A DNA stretch of 64,000 nt from assembly GCA_963402885.1 (NCBI GenBank), contig OY727103.1:15402085-15466084 (forward strand), in the 5' to 3' direction. The notes beneath the pieces were generated by a model, which was not told the DNA's origin, made no database searches, and saw only the letters and a program-made list of their open reading frames with translations. A program made the translations under genes and the position numbers. Positions within the stretch are counted from its first letter, which is position 1. Each line of letters starts with the position of its first letter. The stretch comes from Antedon bifida (lineage: Eukaryota > Echinodermata > Crinoidea > Comatulida > Antedonidae). Below, piece by piece: positions 22,462 through 32,134 of the stretch.

Positions 22462-23841
22462 TCATGTGACCCACAATCGTCCTATCATATATGACAGAAA
22501 TCTATTTAGGTGTTTTTTTTCAGCAACATAATTATAGACATGTTCTTTTTCTTTTGCAACATCATTATAAGCATGTTCTTTTTCTTCAGCAACAGCATTA
22601 TAGACATGTTCTTTTTCTTCAGCAACATCATTATAGACATGTTCTTTTTCTTCAGCAACATCATTATAGACATGTTCAGTGTTCATTTCAATTGATTTGT
22701 TGTATATGTCAGTTACTTCAGTGACACCATTGTTTAGCATCTGATTTCTAGGATTTCTCTTGTACAGTAATGAGATTATTAGGAATATCAGTAGAAGAAC
22801 AATAACTGCACCAAGAGACAATCCAATGGTTAAAAACTGTGAAGTTAAAGTTGTAGTAGATGTTGTTTGATAGAATGTTGGTGTAGCCAATGTGTTTCTG
22901 CTAATTATTGACTTATCAGAAGTTGTAGTAACTTCCACTTTAGATGTTGTTTGATGGATTGTTGGTGGAGTCAATGTATTTCTGCTAATTGTTGAAACAA
23001 TCGATGTTAATGCAATATTTGTTTGATACCAAGTAGTTTTGCTGGCTTTTGTCGTCAATGTCTCTGGGTCTGTTATTGGTTCTGTTGTTGGTAATATTGT
23101 TGTCTGTGATGTTTCTTCTGCTGTACACGTTGTAATATCCCCCGGGCCCCACCATGTTACTCTGCATTGGTATGTTGCATCTAAATCTTCTTGTTGAAGA
23201 ATAAAGTTATAATCCAATGGATATTCTGTAAACCTCTCTCCACTCAAAAATGCAACATTTCTACTCGAAACCATGACTTCATTTCTCCACCATTGAATCC
23301 ATAGTAGTGGATTAGCTTGCTGTGTTTTACAGGTCAAGGTAGCAGTTTGGCCAACTAAATCTCTCTGATAACCAGTAGAAGTACAAAGGGGATAAGGCGC
23401 TGGCGGTGGAAAATATACATAAAAAACGACATAACCTGTTAATAATTCATTACCAGTACTAGTTGCTATTGCTACACATCTATAATTTTTGAAGTGAAGA
23501 ATATGTCCTTTTTCAATTGTTATTGTAAATTCAGCTTCGGTAGAGTTGTTAAGTGAGTAGGCCAGTGCTTCTTGTCCAATTTCAGAGGTCAGCAACATTC
23601 CATTTCTGTAAATCTCTGCATCATCTTCAGTATAGTAATCTTTTCTGATCCAGACAATGTAATGTTCCTCTGTCAAAGTTTGATCAGAACATTTAAAGTC
23701 AAATATATCACCTTCATTAGCATATACAGTTTCAGGTGATTCTGCTGTCACAAGTCCTCTATATTGCTCTTGTGTTGTTGGCACAATGTTTGTTATAAGT
23801 GAAATTATCCACAAAATATCAACAAGTTTATCTCCTCCCAT
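22462..23841 (-). CDS. R3: two-Ig receptor, class A tail with novel C-terminus (459 aa)
   Basis: Leader MGGDKLVDILWIISLITNIV; Ig1 C51, W64, C122; Ig2 C171, W184, C226. The stalk is long, with two related ~28-residue Thr/Ser units (ISRNTL...TTSDK). The membrane helix is at about 336-360, followed by YKRNPRNQ. The tail has DIYNKS and five 11-residue units of the EHVYNDVAEEK type, then ends abruptly in KKHLNRFLSYMIGRLWVT, which has no counterpart in R5 or R12. The DNA coding for that end matches non-coding flank found downstream of R5 (about 27900-27975), so a deletion has fused the tail repeats to flank and removed the usual VYINT end. Ectodomain nearly identical to R5 and R12. Confidence 0.87.
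   Translation of the reverse strand: MGGDKLVDILWIISLITNIVPTTQEQYRGLVTAESPETVYANEGDIFDFKCSDQTLTEEHYIVWIRKDYYTEDDAEIYRNGMLLTSEIGQEALAYSLNNSTEAEFTITIEKGHILHFKNYRCVAIATSTGNELLTGYVVFYVYFPPPAPYPLCTSTGYQRDLVGQTATLTCKTQQANPLLWIQWWRNEVMVSSRNVAFLSGERFTEYPLDYNFILQQEDLDATYQCRVTWWGPGDITTCTAEETSQTTILPTTEPITDPETLTTKASKTTWYQTNIALTSIVSTISRNTLTPPTIHQTTSKVEVTTTSDKSIISRNTLATPTFYQTTSTTTLTSQFLTIGLSLGAVIVLLLIFLIISLLYKRNPRNQMLNNGVTEVTDIYNKSIEMNTEHVYNDVAEEKEHVYNDVAEEKEHVYNAVAEEKEHAYNDVAKEKEHVYNYVAEKKHLNRFLSYMIGRLWVT
22510..22680 (-). repeat. 33-bp coding minisatellite in R3 tail
   Basis: Five tandem 33-bp units encode EHVYNDVAEEK variants (YNDV, YNDV, YNAV, YNDV, YNYV). Confidence 0.9.
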
Positions 23842-23894
23842 AGCTGCAATTTGTAATCATCTGATCAATTCTCAAACTTCTGAATTTTCAAAAT

Positions 23895-24257
23895 TAACTT
23901 CCTTAAGTGGAATATTCCATTAATGTAGAATAAATTAAAATTTATGAATATATTAATATATTAAGTTTCTTGAAGAATATTGGAAACAAATTCAATTAAT
24001 TTGTTTAGTATTTTGTATATTTTATTTTTTTCTATAATGGTTAATTTGATCATATTTTAAAATGATTTTTTTTTCTGCAGAAAATATTTTGTTTTACTAG
24101 CAAATAATACATCAAATATTGTATACTTCGCTAAGTATCTAACATGTTTATTTACTAAACAAAACTGTAGTTCTTCTTTTATGTGCGTTACTAATCACAC
24201 GGTGCTCTGCATTTAAACAGTGGATAGAATTTATATTCCATACACTGTTTAAATGCA
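23895..24257 (-). promoter_or_regulatory. R3 upstream region: conserved block and inverted repeat
   Basis: The TGGAATATTCCA/AAGGAAGT-type block is at 23895-23924 (here with CCACTTAAGG between). A perfect 15-bp inverted repeat, TGCATTTAAACAGTG at 24208-24222 and its complement at 24243-24257, lies about 370-415 bp before the start codon. Confidence 0.5.
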
Positions 24258-24558
24258 GACCAATAACTCATTCAGTCAGATAGATAAAGTATGACATCAT
24301 AATTGATGTTAAAGGTCATAGGTAAATTGAATGGGATAGTTTAAAACTAGAAATGTGTAGCGCCTATGAATACAAAATAATGAAAATAAAACTATGATAT
24401 TGTACTGTTATCTCTGAAAATTGACTTTATTCCTATAAATCTTTTAATAGATATTTGTACAGTTACACATTGTCCACATTTGGTGGTAAACTTTACCTGA
24501 ATATGCATTGATAGAGTATTTATTTCTTTCAGTACCATTATATATTTTGCTATAATGT

Positions 24559-25761
24559 TCAGATATTATCTTCATATATGTTGTTATCAACCATACCATT
24601 GTCATCTTCTATAGGATATTCAGACTCATTATCTTGCTGTAATTTGGAATTTCTTATTGACTTCGGAACTACCTGGGAATAGGTGTCACTTCTACTTTGT
24701 TTGTCAGATGATATCTTCAGTTCTGGCTGTATCATAAATTCTGGTTGATTCTTTGTAGCTAATCCATCATACATGGGATTAGACTCTCTGTATAATCCCT
24801 GACTTTTATTGGAATACTTCACCTGTACTTTATCACCATCTGTTTTAGACTTTCCTTTCCCAGCTTGTTTCTTCAAGACAACACAAATTAGAAACAATAG
24901 AAGACAAATACAAATAACAGCTGGAATAGCAAATAGATATGTTATTATGCTGACTTCATTAGAAGATTCTTTAGTGCCATTGGTAGAGGTTGTGTTTCCA
25001 TCTGGTGTTGGTATTGTTGTCAGAGATGTTTCCTGTACTGTGCATGTTGTAACATCCTCCATCCATGTGACCCTACATTGGTATGTTGCCTCTAAATCTT
25101 CTTGTTGAAGATTGAAGGCATAGTCCAATGAGTACTCTTTAAATCTCAAGTTACTATTACTATCATATGTTACATTTCCATTCCAAACCATGACTTCATT
25201 TCTCCACCATTGAATGCTTATGGTTGGATTACCTGGCTGTGTTGTACAGGTCAAGGTAGCAATTTGCCCAATTAAATCACTCTGGTAACCAGTAGAAGTA
25301 CAAAGAGGATATGGTGCTGGTGGTGGATATTCTACTAACAAAATGACAAAACCAGTTTTATTTATTAATTCATTACCAGTACTAGTGGCTATTACTTTAC
25401 ATCTATAAATATTTAAATGTATAAAATTTCCAATTCCTCGTACAATGGTTATTGTAAATTCAATTTCATTGACATTGTTAAGTGAATATGCCAATGCTTC
25501 TTCTCCAAGGTCAAAGGTCAGTAGTGTTCCATTTCTGTAAATCTCTTTTTCATCTTCAGTATATCCACTTGTTCTATACCAGATGATGTAATGTTCCTCT
25601 GTCAAAGTTTCATCAGTACATTTGAAGTCAAATATATCACCTTCAGTAGCATCAATACGTGTATGTATCACATGTTGTCCAGATTCCTCTTGATTTGTTG
25701 GCACAATGTTCGTTATGAGTGAAGTAATCCACAAAATATCAACAAGTTTATCTCCCACCAT
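24559..25761 (-). CDS. R4: two-Ig receptor, class B tail (400 aa)
   Basis: Leader MVGDKLVDILWITSLITNIV; Ig1 C48, W61, C121; Ig2 C172, W185, C229; a short stalk (PTPDGNTTSTNGTKESS) with N-glycosylation sites; membrane helix about 271-296; basic KKQAGKGKSK. The tail has KYSNKS, GLYRESNPMYDGL, DTYSQVVPK and NNIYED as tyrosine motifs, without the 40-residue repeats of R1. From the start of Ig2 to the stop the protein matches R6 almost residue for residue, while Ig1 differs clearly, so R4 and R6 are patchworks. A minus-strand AATAAA at 24519-24524 is 35 bp past the stop. Confidence 0.9.
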   Translation of the reverse strand: MVGDKLVDILWITSLITNIVPTNQEESGQHVIHTRIDATEGDIFDFKCTDETLTEEHYIIWYRTSGYTEDEKEIYRNGTLLTFDLGEEALAYSLNNVNEIEFTITIVRGIGNFIHLNIYRCKVIATSTGNELINKTGFVILLVEYPPPAPYPLCTSTGYQSDLIGQIATLTCTTQPGNPTISIQWWRNEVMVWNGNVTYDSNSNLRFKEYSLDYAFNLQQEDLEATYQCRVTWMEDVTTCTVQETSLTTIPTPDGNTTSTNGTKESSNEVSIITYLFAIPAVICICLLLFLICVVLKKQAGKGKSKTDGDKVQVKYSNKSQGLYRESNPMYDGLATKNQPEFMIQPELKISSDKQSRSDTYSQVVPKSIRNSKLQQDNESEYPIEDDNGMVDNNIYEDNI

Positions 25762-25795
25762 GGCTGCAATTTTTGATAATCTAATACTGAATTGT

Positions 25796-26083
25796 CTAAA
25801 TATTAGAAATTAACTTCCTTAAATGGAATATTCCATTAATATAAAATGTTAATATTGCTTTTATTTTAAAAGTTTTAAAATGCTGGCCAAGAATATTTTT
25901 TAAATAAATTGAACAATTTTTTTTTTATTCCTATGGGTAATTAGATCCTATTGATTGGTTATTTATGATTTATATTAAAGTACAGTATGAATCCTTTTAT
26001 CTCTGCAAAGAACTTTTTATATTGTGTCTAGAAAAGGATATACATATCAAAAGTATCATATACTTTAGTGAGCCTTTTATATA
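25796..26083 (-). promoter_or_regulatory. R4 promoter with altered 5'UTR donor
   Basis: TATA box TATATAAAAGG at 26073-26083, conserved block at 25811-25840 and acceptor AATATTTAG ending at 25796. The donor site that reads CAGGTAAAAAG in R1 and R6 reads CAGAGATAAAAG here, so the usual GT is missing. Confidence 0.55.
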
Positions 26084-26214
26084 CCTTTGTTACTTTTGTA
26101 AATACAATGGGTCTTACAAATAGTGTTATACTCCACCTGGTTAATTCACTCAGTTATGACATCATTGACATGTTTGCTCATTTGGTATATTATATACATA
26201 AACATGCTTTATAC

Positions 26215-26282
26215 AATAGCTTTTTGAGTAATCCTGCTAACAAACAAACAATCGATTACATATACCTCCTTGGCGGAGGTAA
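26215..26282. mobile_element. Retroposon 3'-end fragment
   Basis: AACAAACAAACAA followed by CCTCCTTGGCGGAGGTAA is, from memory, a repeat end common in marine invertebrate genomes. It joins directly to an orphan promoter block, the same junction as at 47.1 kb. Confidence 0.5.
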
Positions 26283-26297
26283 ACTAAAATTAGAAAT

Positions 26298-26556
26298 TAA
26301 CTTCCTTAAATGGAATATTCCATTAATATAGAATAAAAATAAACTTTTAAATATTAATCAATATTTCTGTCAAGAATATTTTTAAAGTAAATCCTGCAAT
26401 AGTTCCTATGTTGTTTAGTTATTAATTAAATGCTATTAATTGGTTATTTATATGTATGTATGAATCTATTTTACCTGCAGATAACTTATTATTTTGTACA
26501 TTAGAAATGAGTAAACACACCAAAAGTATTGTATACTTCGCTGTGCCTTTTATATA
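26298..26556 (-). promoter_or_regulatory. Orphan receptor promoter without a gene
   Basis: A complete family block (26298-26327) and TATA box TATATAAAAGG (26546-26556) are present, but retroposon sequence and flank follow instead of a start codon and leader. The matching copy at 47120-47372 still has a 5' gene fragment. Confidence 0.55.
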
Positions 26557-28209
26557 TTCCTCTGTTTACCTTTGTAACACAATGGGTGTTTCGTTTTGTA
26601 AACGAAAGTTTTATACAGTATGCCCTCAATATTATTATAACGTGTATAGGACACGTGTGTAAAGTGATGCAAATAGCGAATGTGAAAAAATTTCAAAATA
26701 TTTCTGGGCAAGAGTATTTTGTAAATAAATTTAACAATTGGTTTTTTTTTTATTCCTATGGGTAATTAAATCCTATTGATTGGTTTATTATGATTTATGT
26801 TAAAGTAGAATATGAATCCTTTTACCTCAATGAGGTACAGTGAAAGAGCAATAGTTGCATTCTCAAAAGAGGTCAAATTGATACACAATCTTCTTTTCAG
26901 AGTTTTCGTCAGGTGATTAACATGAAATTTATCAGTTGGCATGAATTTATTAAAAGTAAGAATATTAGGTATGAATTTTTCAACATAAGAACTTGATATT
27001 TGATGTCTTACTAACGAAGATATACCAAATATTGTATACCTCACTGAGCATTTTATGTGTGTTTATTTAGTCAACAAAACTGTTCTTCCTCTTTTCTACC
27101 TTCATACAATGGGCCTAAATAATAATAATATTGTGTGGCATTCATTTGAACAAGATTACTGTAACTTATGATTCCATTGAAATTATATTATTGCTCATTT
27201 GGTAATGATCGAAAACAAAGATGCTCTATGCAGTTGAATAATCAAATAAAATCTTGATTTGTTCCATATATAAAAACGTACATGGAAAAATTGTTTTCCT
27301 CAACAGAAATATGAACGTCAAGGTATAGAGAAATGGAATTTAGATTTAATAGTTTAAACAAAAGGAACATGAAGGACTATGAATTGACACTATAATGATA
27401 TATTTTATTATACTTTTATACTTAGTTTTATACTGTTAGTGGCGGTTTCATCGTTGTTGGTTGTCAACTGAATAAAATAAATAAATATGAATGAATACAT
27501 TTTCTTGTTTATAGGTATTTTATAATTAGCTTGACTAGACTAGATTCTTTTACCAATTTATACCGAGTATGAGTCAAATATGAACAAAGTTGAACACAAA
27601 ATATGGTAGGTTGGTTATATAAATCATCTTACAGGAATACTGTAGTACTACTCGGCTAATATGGTGATAGGCTTGTACTTTGTAATATGCTGGTAATTTG
27701 TAATATGCTTTATTTACATCAGTTAGATTATTTGCCTTCAGTTCCATTATATATTCAACTATAACTACGGCACAGTTGTTATAATAATGAGTAAATGGAA
27801 GAGTAAAGTAAAAGTTCCCTCAACCAAAATTAAAACTTGATAATCATGATAATACATGTGCCTCTTTTTATCACGTGACCCACAATTGTCCAATCTTTTT
27901 AGGTTTTATATATATGCCTCTTTTTATCATGTGACCCACAATCGTCCTATCATATATGACAGAAATCTATTTAGGTTTTATATAAATTTCTCTATTATAG
28001 CAATCAATTGTTTTATCGTACATATTGTAGCTTTGTGTAGTAGAAACAGTTTGTTTCTCATAAGAAATTTTGAGTCATGTACTAATGGTTTTTACACACT
28101 AAAGGCAGTATAACCAGATGTTAAAAAGTAAAGTGTGTATAATAATATTCCTGTGTTTATTAGGTTTAAGATTTGTTATTACAAGTTGTCATTATCGTCT
28201 GTCAGGTGA

Positions 28210-29865
28210 TTATGATGGCAATGTAATCTCATACTGTATGTCTTCTACCTGTTTCTTATTAGCCTTATGTCCAGATGTGGTAGTGTTAATGTAGACCTTA
28301 TCTCCTGCATCATTGTAATATACATGTTCCTTGTTATTTTCTTCCTTAACATCATTATAGACATGTTCTTTTTCTTTTGCAACATCATTATAGACATGTT
28401 CTTTTTCTTCAGCAACATAATTATAGACATGTTCTTTTTCTTCAGCAACATCATTATAGACATGTTCTTTTTCTTCAGCAACATCATTATAGACATGTTC
28501 TTTTTCTTCAGCAACATCATTATAGACATGTTCAGCGTTCATTTCAATTGATTTGTTGTATATGTCAGTTACTTCTTTTTCTTTTGCAACACCATTATAA
28601 ACATGTTCTTTTCCTTCAGCAACATCATTATAGACATATTCTTTTTCTTCAGCAACAGCATTATAGACATGTTCTTTTTCTTCAGCAACATCATTATAGA
28701 CATGTTCAGTGTTCATTTCAATTGATTTGTTGTATATGTCAGTTACTTCAGTGACACCATTGTTTAGCATCTGATTTCTAGAATTTCTCTTGTACAGTAA
28801 TGAGATTATTAGGAATATCAGTAGAAGAACAATAACTGCACCAATGGTTAAAAACTGTGAAGTTAAAGTTGTAGTAGATGTTGTTTGATAGAATGTTGGT
28901 GTAGCCAATGTGTTTCTGCTAATTATTGACTTATCAGAAGTTGTAGTAACTTCCACTTTAGATGTTGTCTGATGGATTGTTGGTGGAGTCAATGTATTTC
29001 TGCTAATTGTTGAAACAATCGATGTTGATGCAATATTTGTTTTATACCAAATAGTTTTGCTGGCTTTTGTCGTCAATGTCTCTGGGTCTGTTATTGGTTC
29101 TATTGTTGGTAATATTGTTGTCTGTGATGTTTCTTCTGCTGTACACGTTGTAATATCCCCCGGGCCCCACCATGTTACTCTGCATTGGTATGTTGCATCT
29201 AAATCTTCTTGTTGAAGAATAAAGTTATAATCCAATGGATATTCTGTAAACCTCTCTCCACCCAAAAATGCAACATTTCTACTCGAAACCATGACTTCAT
29301 TTCTCCACCATTGAATCCATAGTAGTGGATTAGCTTGCTGTGTTTTACAGGTCAAGGTAGCAGTTTGGCCAACTAAATCTCTCTGATAACCAGTAGAAGT
29401 ACAAAGGGGATAAGGCGCTGGCGGTGGAAAATATACATAAAAAACGACATAACCTGTTAATAATTCATTACCAGTACTAGTTGCTATTGCTACACATCTA
29501 TAATTTTTGAAGCGAAGAATATGCCTAAGTCCTTTTTCAATTGTTATTGTAAATTCAGCTTCGGTAGAGTTGTTAAGTGAGTAGGCCAGTGCTTCTTGAC
29601 CAAGGTCAGAGGTCAGCAACATTCCATTTCTGTAAATCTCTGCATCATCTTCAGTATAGTAATCTTTTCTGATCCAGACAATGTAATGTTCCTCTGTCAA
29701 AGTTTGATCAGAACATTTAAAGTCAAATATATCACCTTCATTAGCATATACAGTTTCAGGTGCTTCTGCTGTCACAAGTCCTCTATATTGCTCTTGTGTT
29801 GTTGGCACAATGTTTGTTATAAGTGAAATTATCCACAAAATATCAACAAGTTTATCTCCTACCAT
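28210..29865 (-). CDS. R5: two-Ig receptor with longest interrupted tyrosine array, class A (551 aa)
   Basis: Ectodomain as in R3 (Ig1 C51, W64, C124; Ig2 WIQWWRNEV and YQCRVTW). The Thr-rich stalk has two ISRNTL units. The membrane segment is four residues shorter than in R3 (LTIGAVIV instead of LTIGLSLGAVIV) but still about 20 residues. The tail holds ten units of the HVYNxV type in two arrays of four and six, separated by a second copy of the header TDIYNKSIEMN; it then ends HVYYND, VYINTTTS and IQYEITLPS. With about 15 tyrosines, many at fixed 11-residue spacing, it could recruit several SH2 proteins at once. Near-identical to R12 outside the array, where unit number differs. Confidence 0.9.
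   Translation of the reverse strand: MVGDKLVDILWIISLITNIVPTTQEQYRGLVTAEAPETVYANEGDIFDFKCSDQTLTEEHYIVWIRKDYYTEDDAEIYRNGMLLTSDLGQEALAYSLNNSTEAEFTITIEKGLRHILRFKNYRCVAIATSTGNELLTGYVVFYVYFPPPAPYPLCTSTGYQRDLVGQTATLTCKTQQANPLLWIQWWRNEVMVSSRNVAFLGGERFTEYPLDYNFILQQEDLDATYQCRVTWWGPGDITTCTAEETSQTTILPTIEPITDPETLTTKASKTIWYKTNIASTSIVSTISRNTLTPPTIHQTTSKVEVTTTSDKSIISRNTLATPTFYQTTSTTTLTSQFLTIGAVIVLLLIFLIISLLYKRNSRNQMLNNGVTEVTDIYNKSIEMNTEHVYNDVAEEKEHVYNAVAEEKEYVYNDVAEGKEHVYNGVAKEKEVTDIYNKSIEMNAEHVYNDVAEEKEHVYNDVAEEKEHVYNDVAEEKEHVYNYVAEEKEHVYNDVAKEKEHVYNDVKEENNKEHVYYNDAGDKVYINTTTSGHKANKKQVEDIQYEITLPS
28345..28740 (-). repeat. 33-bp coding minisatellite in R5 tail (two arrays)
   Basis: Six units, a repeated header coding DIYNKSIEMN, then four more units. 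The header duplication shows that array growth copied a larger segment, not only single 33-bp units. Confidence 0.9.
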
Positions 29866-29919
29866 AGCTGCAATTTGTAATCATCTGATGGTCAATTCTC
29901 AAACTTCTGAATTTTAAGT

Positions 29920-30295
29920 TAACTTCCTTAAGTGGAATATTCCATTAATGTAGAATAAATTAAAATTTGTGAATATATTAATATATTAAGTTTCTTGAAG
30001 AATATTGGAAACAAATTCAATTAATTTGTTTAGTATTTTGTATATTTTATTTTTTTCTATAATGGTTAATTTAATCATATTTTAAAATGATTTTTTTTTC
30101 TGCAGAAGATATTTTGTTTTACTAGCAAATAATACATCAAATATTGTATACTTCGCTGAGTATCTAACATGTTTATTTACTAAACAAAACTGTAGTTCTT
30201 CTTTTATGTGGGTTAGTATGGGGCTTTACTAATCACACGGTGCTCTGCATTTAAACAGTGGATAGAATTTATATTCCATACACTGTTTAAATGCA
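29920..30295 (-). promoter_or_regulatory. R5 upstream region: conserved block and inverted repeat
   Basis: Block at 29920-29949; perfect inverted repeat TGCATTTAAACAGTG at 30246-30260 with its complement at 30281-30295. Confidence 0.5.
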
Positions 30296-30596
30296 CACCA
30301 ATAACTCATTCAGTCAGATAGATAAAGTATGACATCATAATTGATGTTAAAGGTCATAGGTAAATTGAATGGGATAGTTTAAAACTAGAAATGTGTAGCG
30401 CCTATGAATACAAAATAATGAAAATAAAACTATGATATTGTACTGTTATCTCTGAAAATTGACTTTATTCCTATAAATCTTTTAATAGATATTTGTACAG
30501 TTACACATTGTCCACATTTGGTGGTAAACTTTACCTGAATATGCATTGATAGAGTATTTATTTCTTTCAGTACCATTATATATTTTGCTATAATGT

Positions 30597-31811
30597 TCAG
30601 ATATTATCTTCATATATGTTGTTATCAACCATACCATTGTCATCTTCTATAGGATATTCAGACTCATTATCTTGCTGTAATTTGGAATTTCTTATTGACT
30701 TCGGAACTACCTGGGAATAGGTGTCACTTCTACTTTGTTTGTCAGATGATATCTTCAGTTCTGGCTGTATCATAAATTCTGGTTGATTCTTTGTAGCTAA
30801 TCCATCATACATGGGATTAGACTCTCTGTATAATCCCTGACTTTTATTGGAATACTTCACCTGTACTTTATCACCATCTGTTTTAGACTTTCCTTTCCCA
30901 GCTTGTTTCTTCAAGACAACACAAATTAGAAACAATAGAAGACAAATACAAATAACAGCTGGAATAGCAAATAGATATGTTATTATGCTGACTTCATTAG
31001 AAGATTCTTTAGTGCCATTGGTAGAGGTTGTGTTTCCATCTGGTGTTGGTATTGTTGTCAGAGATGTTTCCTGTACTGTGCATGTTGTAACATCCTCCAT
31101 CCATGTGACCCTACATTGGTATGTTGCCTCTAAATCTTCTTGTTGAAGATTGAAGGCATAGTCCAATGAGTACTCTTTAAATCTCAAGTTACTATTACTA
31201 TCATATGTTACATTTCCATTCCAAACCATGACTTCATTTCTCCACCATTCAATGCTTATGGTTGGATTACCTGGCTGTGTTGTACAGGTCAAGGTAGCAA
31301 TTTGCCCAATTAAATCACTCTGGTAACCAGTAGAAGTACAAAGAGGATATGGTGCTGGTGGTGGATATTCTACGAACAAAATGACATAACCAGTTATATC
31401 TATTAATTCACTACCAGTACTAGTTGCTATTACTTTACATCTATAAATATTTAAGTGTATAAAATGTTCAAGCCCTCGTGTAATGGTTAATGTAAATTCA
31501 ATTTCATTGAAGTGGTTAAGTGAAAATGCCAATGCTTCTTCTTCAAGGTCAGAGGTCAGTAGTGTTCCATTTCTGTAAACCTCTGTTTCATCTTCAGCAT
31601 ATCCATCCATTTTTCTATACCAGATGATGTAATGTTCCTGCATAAAAGTTTGATCAGTACATTTGAAGTCAAATATATCACCTTCATTAGCATCAATAAG
31701 TCTTTGTGATTCTCCTGTCACAAGTCGTCTAGATTCCTCTTGATTTGTTTGCAATATGTTTGTAATAAGTGAAATAATCCACAAAATATCAGCAAGTTTA
31801 TCTCCAACCAT
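30597..31811 (-). CDS. R6: two-Ig receptor, class B tail (404 aa)
   Basis: Leader MVGDKLADILWIISLITNIL; Ig1 C51, W64 and the YRCKV cysteine; Ig2 with IEWWRNEV and YQCRVTWMEDVTTC; short PTPDGNTTS stalk; membrane segment IITYLFAIPAVICICLLLFL; tail with KYSNKS, NPMYDGL, DTYSQVVPK and NNIYEDNI. Ig2 through stop and the 3' flank are almost the same as R4, whereas leader and Ig1 resemble R1 (FMQEHYIIWYRKMDGYAED). It lies directly upstream of R5 in the same order as R4-R3, so the pair was duplicated as a unit and Ig1 exchanged afterwards or before. A minus-strand AATAAA is at 30557-30562. Confidence 0.9.
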   Translation of the reverse strand: MVGDKLADILWIISLITNILQTNQEESRRLVTGESQRLIDANEGDIFDFKCTDQTFMQEHYIIWYRKMDGYAEDETEVYRNGTLLTSDLEEEALAFSLNHFNEIEFTLTITRGLEHFIHLNIYRCKVIATSTGSELIDITGYVILFVEYPPPAPYPLCTSTGYQSDLIGQIATLTCTTQPGNPTISIEWWRNEVMVWNGNVTYDSNSNLRFKEYSLDYAFNLQQEDLEATYQCRVTWMEDVTTCTVQETSLTTIPTPDGNTTSTNGTKESSNEVSIITYLFAIPAVICICLLLFLICVVLKKQAGKGKSKTDGDKVQVKYSNKSQGLYRESNPMYDGLATKNQPEFMIQPELKISSDKQSRSDTYSQVVPKSIRNSKLQQDNESEYPIEDDNGMVDNNIYEDNI

Positions 31812-31848
31812 GGCTGCAATTTTTGATAATCTAATACTAAATTGTCAA

Positions 31849-32134
31849 CTAAATATTGGAAATTAACTTCCTTAAATGGAATATTCCATTAATCTAAAAT
31901 TATAATATTGCTTTAAAAAAAAAAAAAAAAAATATTTCTGGCCAAGAATATTTTGTAAATAAATTTAACAATTGGTTTTTTTTTTTATTCCTATGGGTAA
32001 TTAAATGCTATTGATTGGTTATTTATATTAAAGTACAGTATGAATCTTTTTACCTGCAAAGAACTGTTTATATTTTGTCTATAAAAGAATATACATATCA
32101 AAAGTATCATATACTTTAGTGAGCCTTTTATATA
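31849..32134 (-). promoter_or_regulatory. R6 promoter and 5'UTR intron
   Basis: TATA box TATATAAAAGG (32124-32134), donor CAG/GTAAAAAG near 32050, block at 31864-31893 and acceptor AATATTTAG ending at 31849. Confidence 0.6.

Larger units (their letters stand above)
26281..30470. repeat. Segmental duplication block, copy 1 (around R5)
   Basis: About 4.2 kb, covering 3' flank, R5 and 5' flank, matches 47105-51300 (around R12) nearly base for base, including non-coding DNA, poly-T runs and the GTTAGTGGCGGTTTCATCG insertion. Part of it also matches the R3-R4 interval. Confidence 0.8.

Noticed and set aside
28267-28754. + strand frames of HHYRHVLFLQQ and SNIIIDMFFFF repeats (also at 22491-22724 and 49200-49499)
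   Set aside because: Reverse complements of the 33-bp tail repeats; no leader, domain or promoter.
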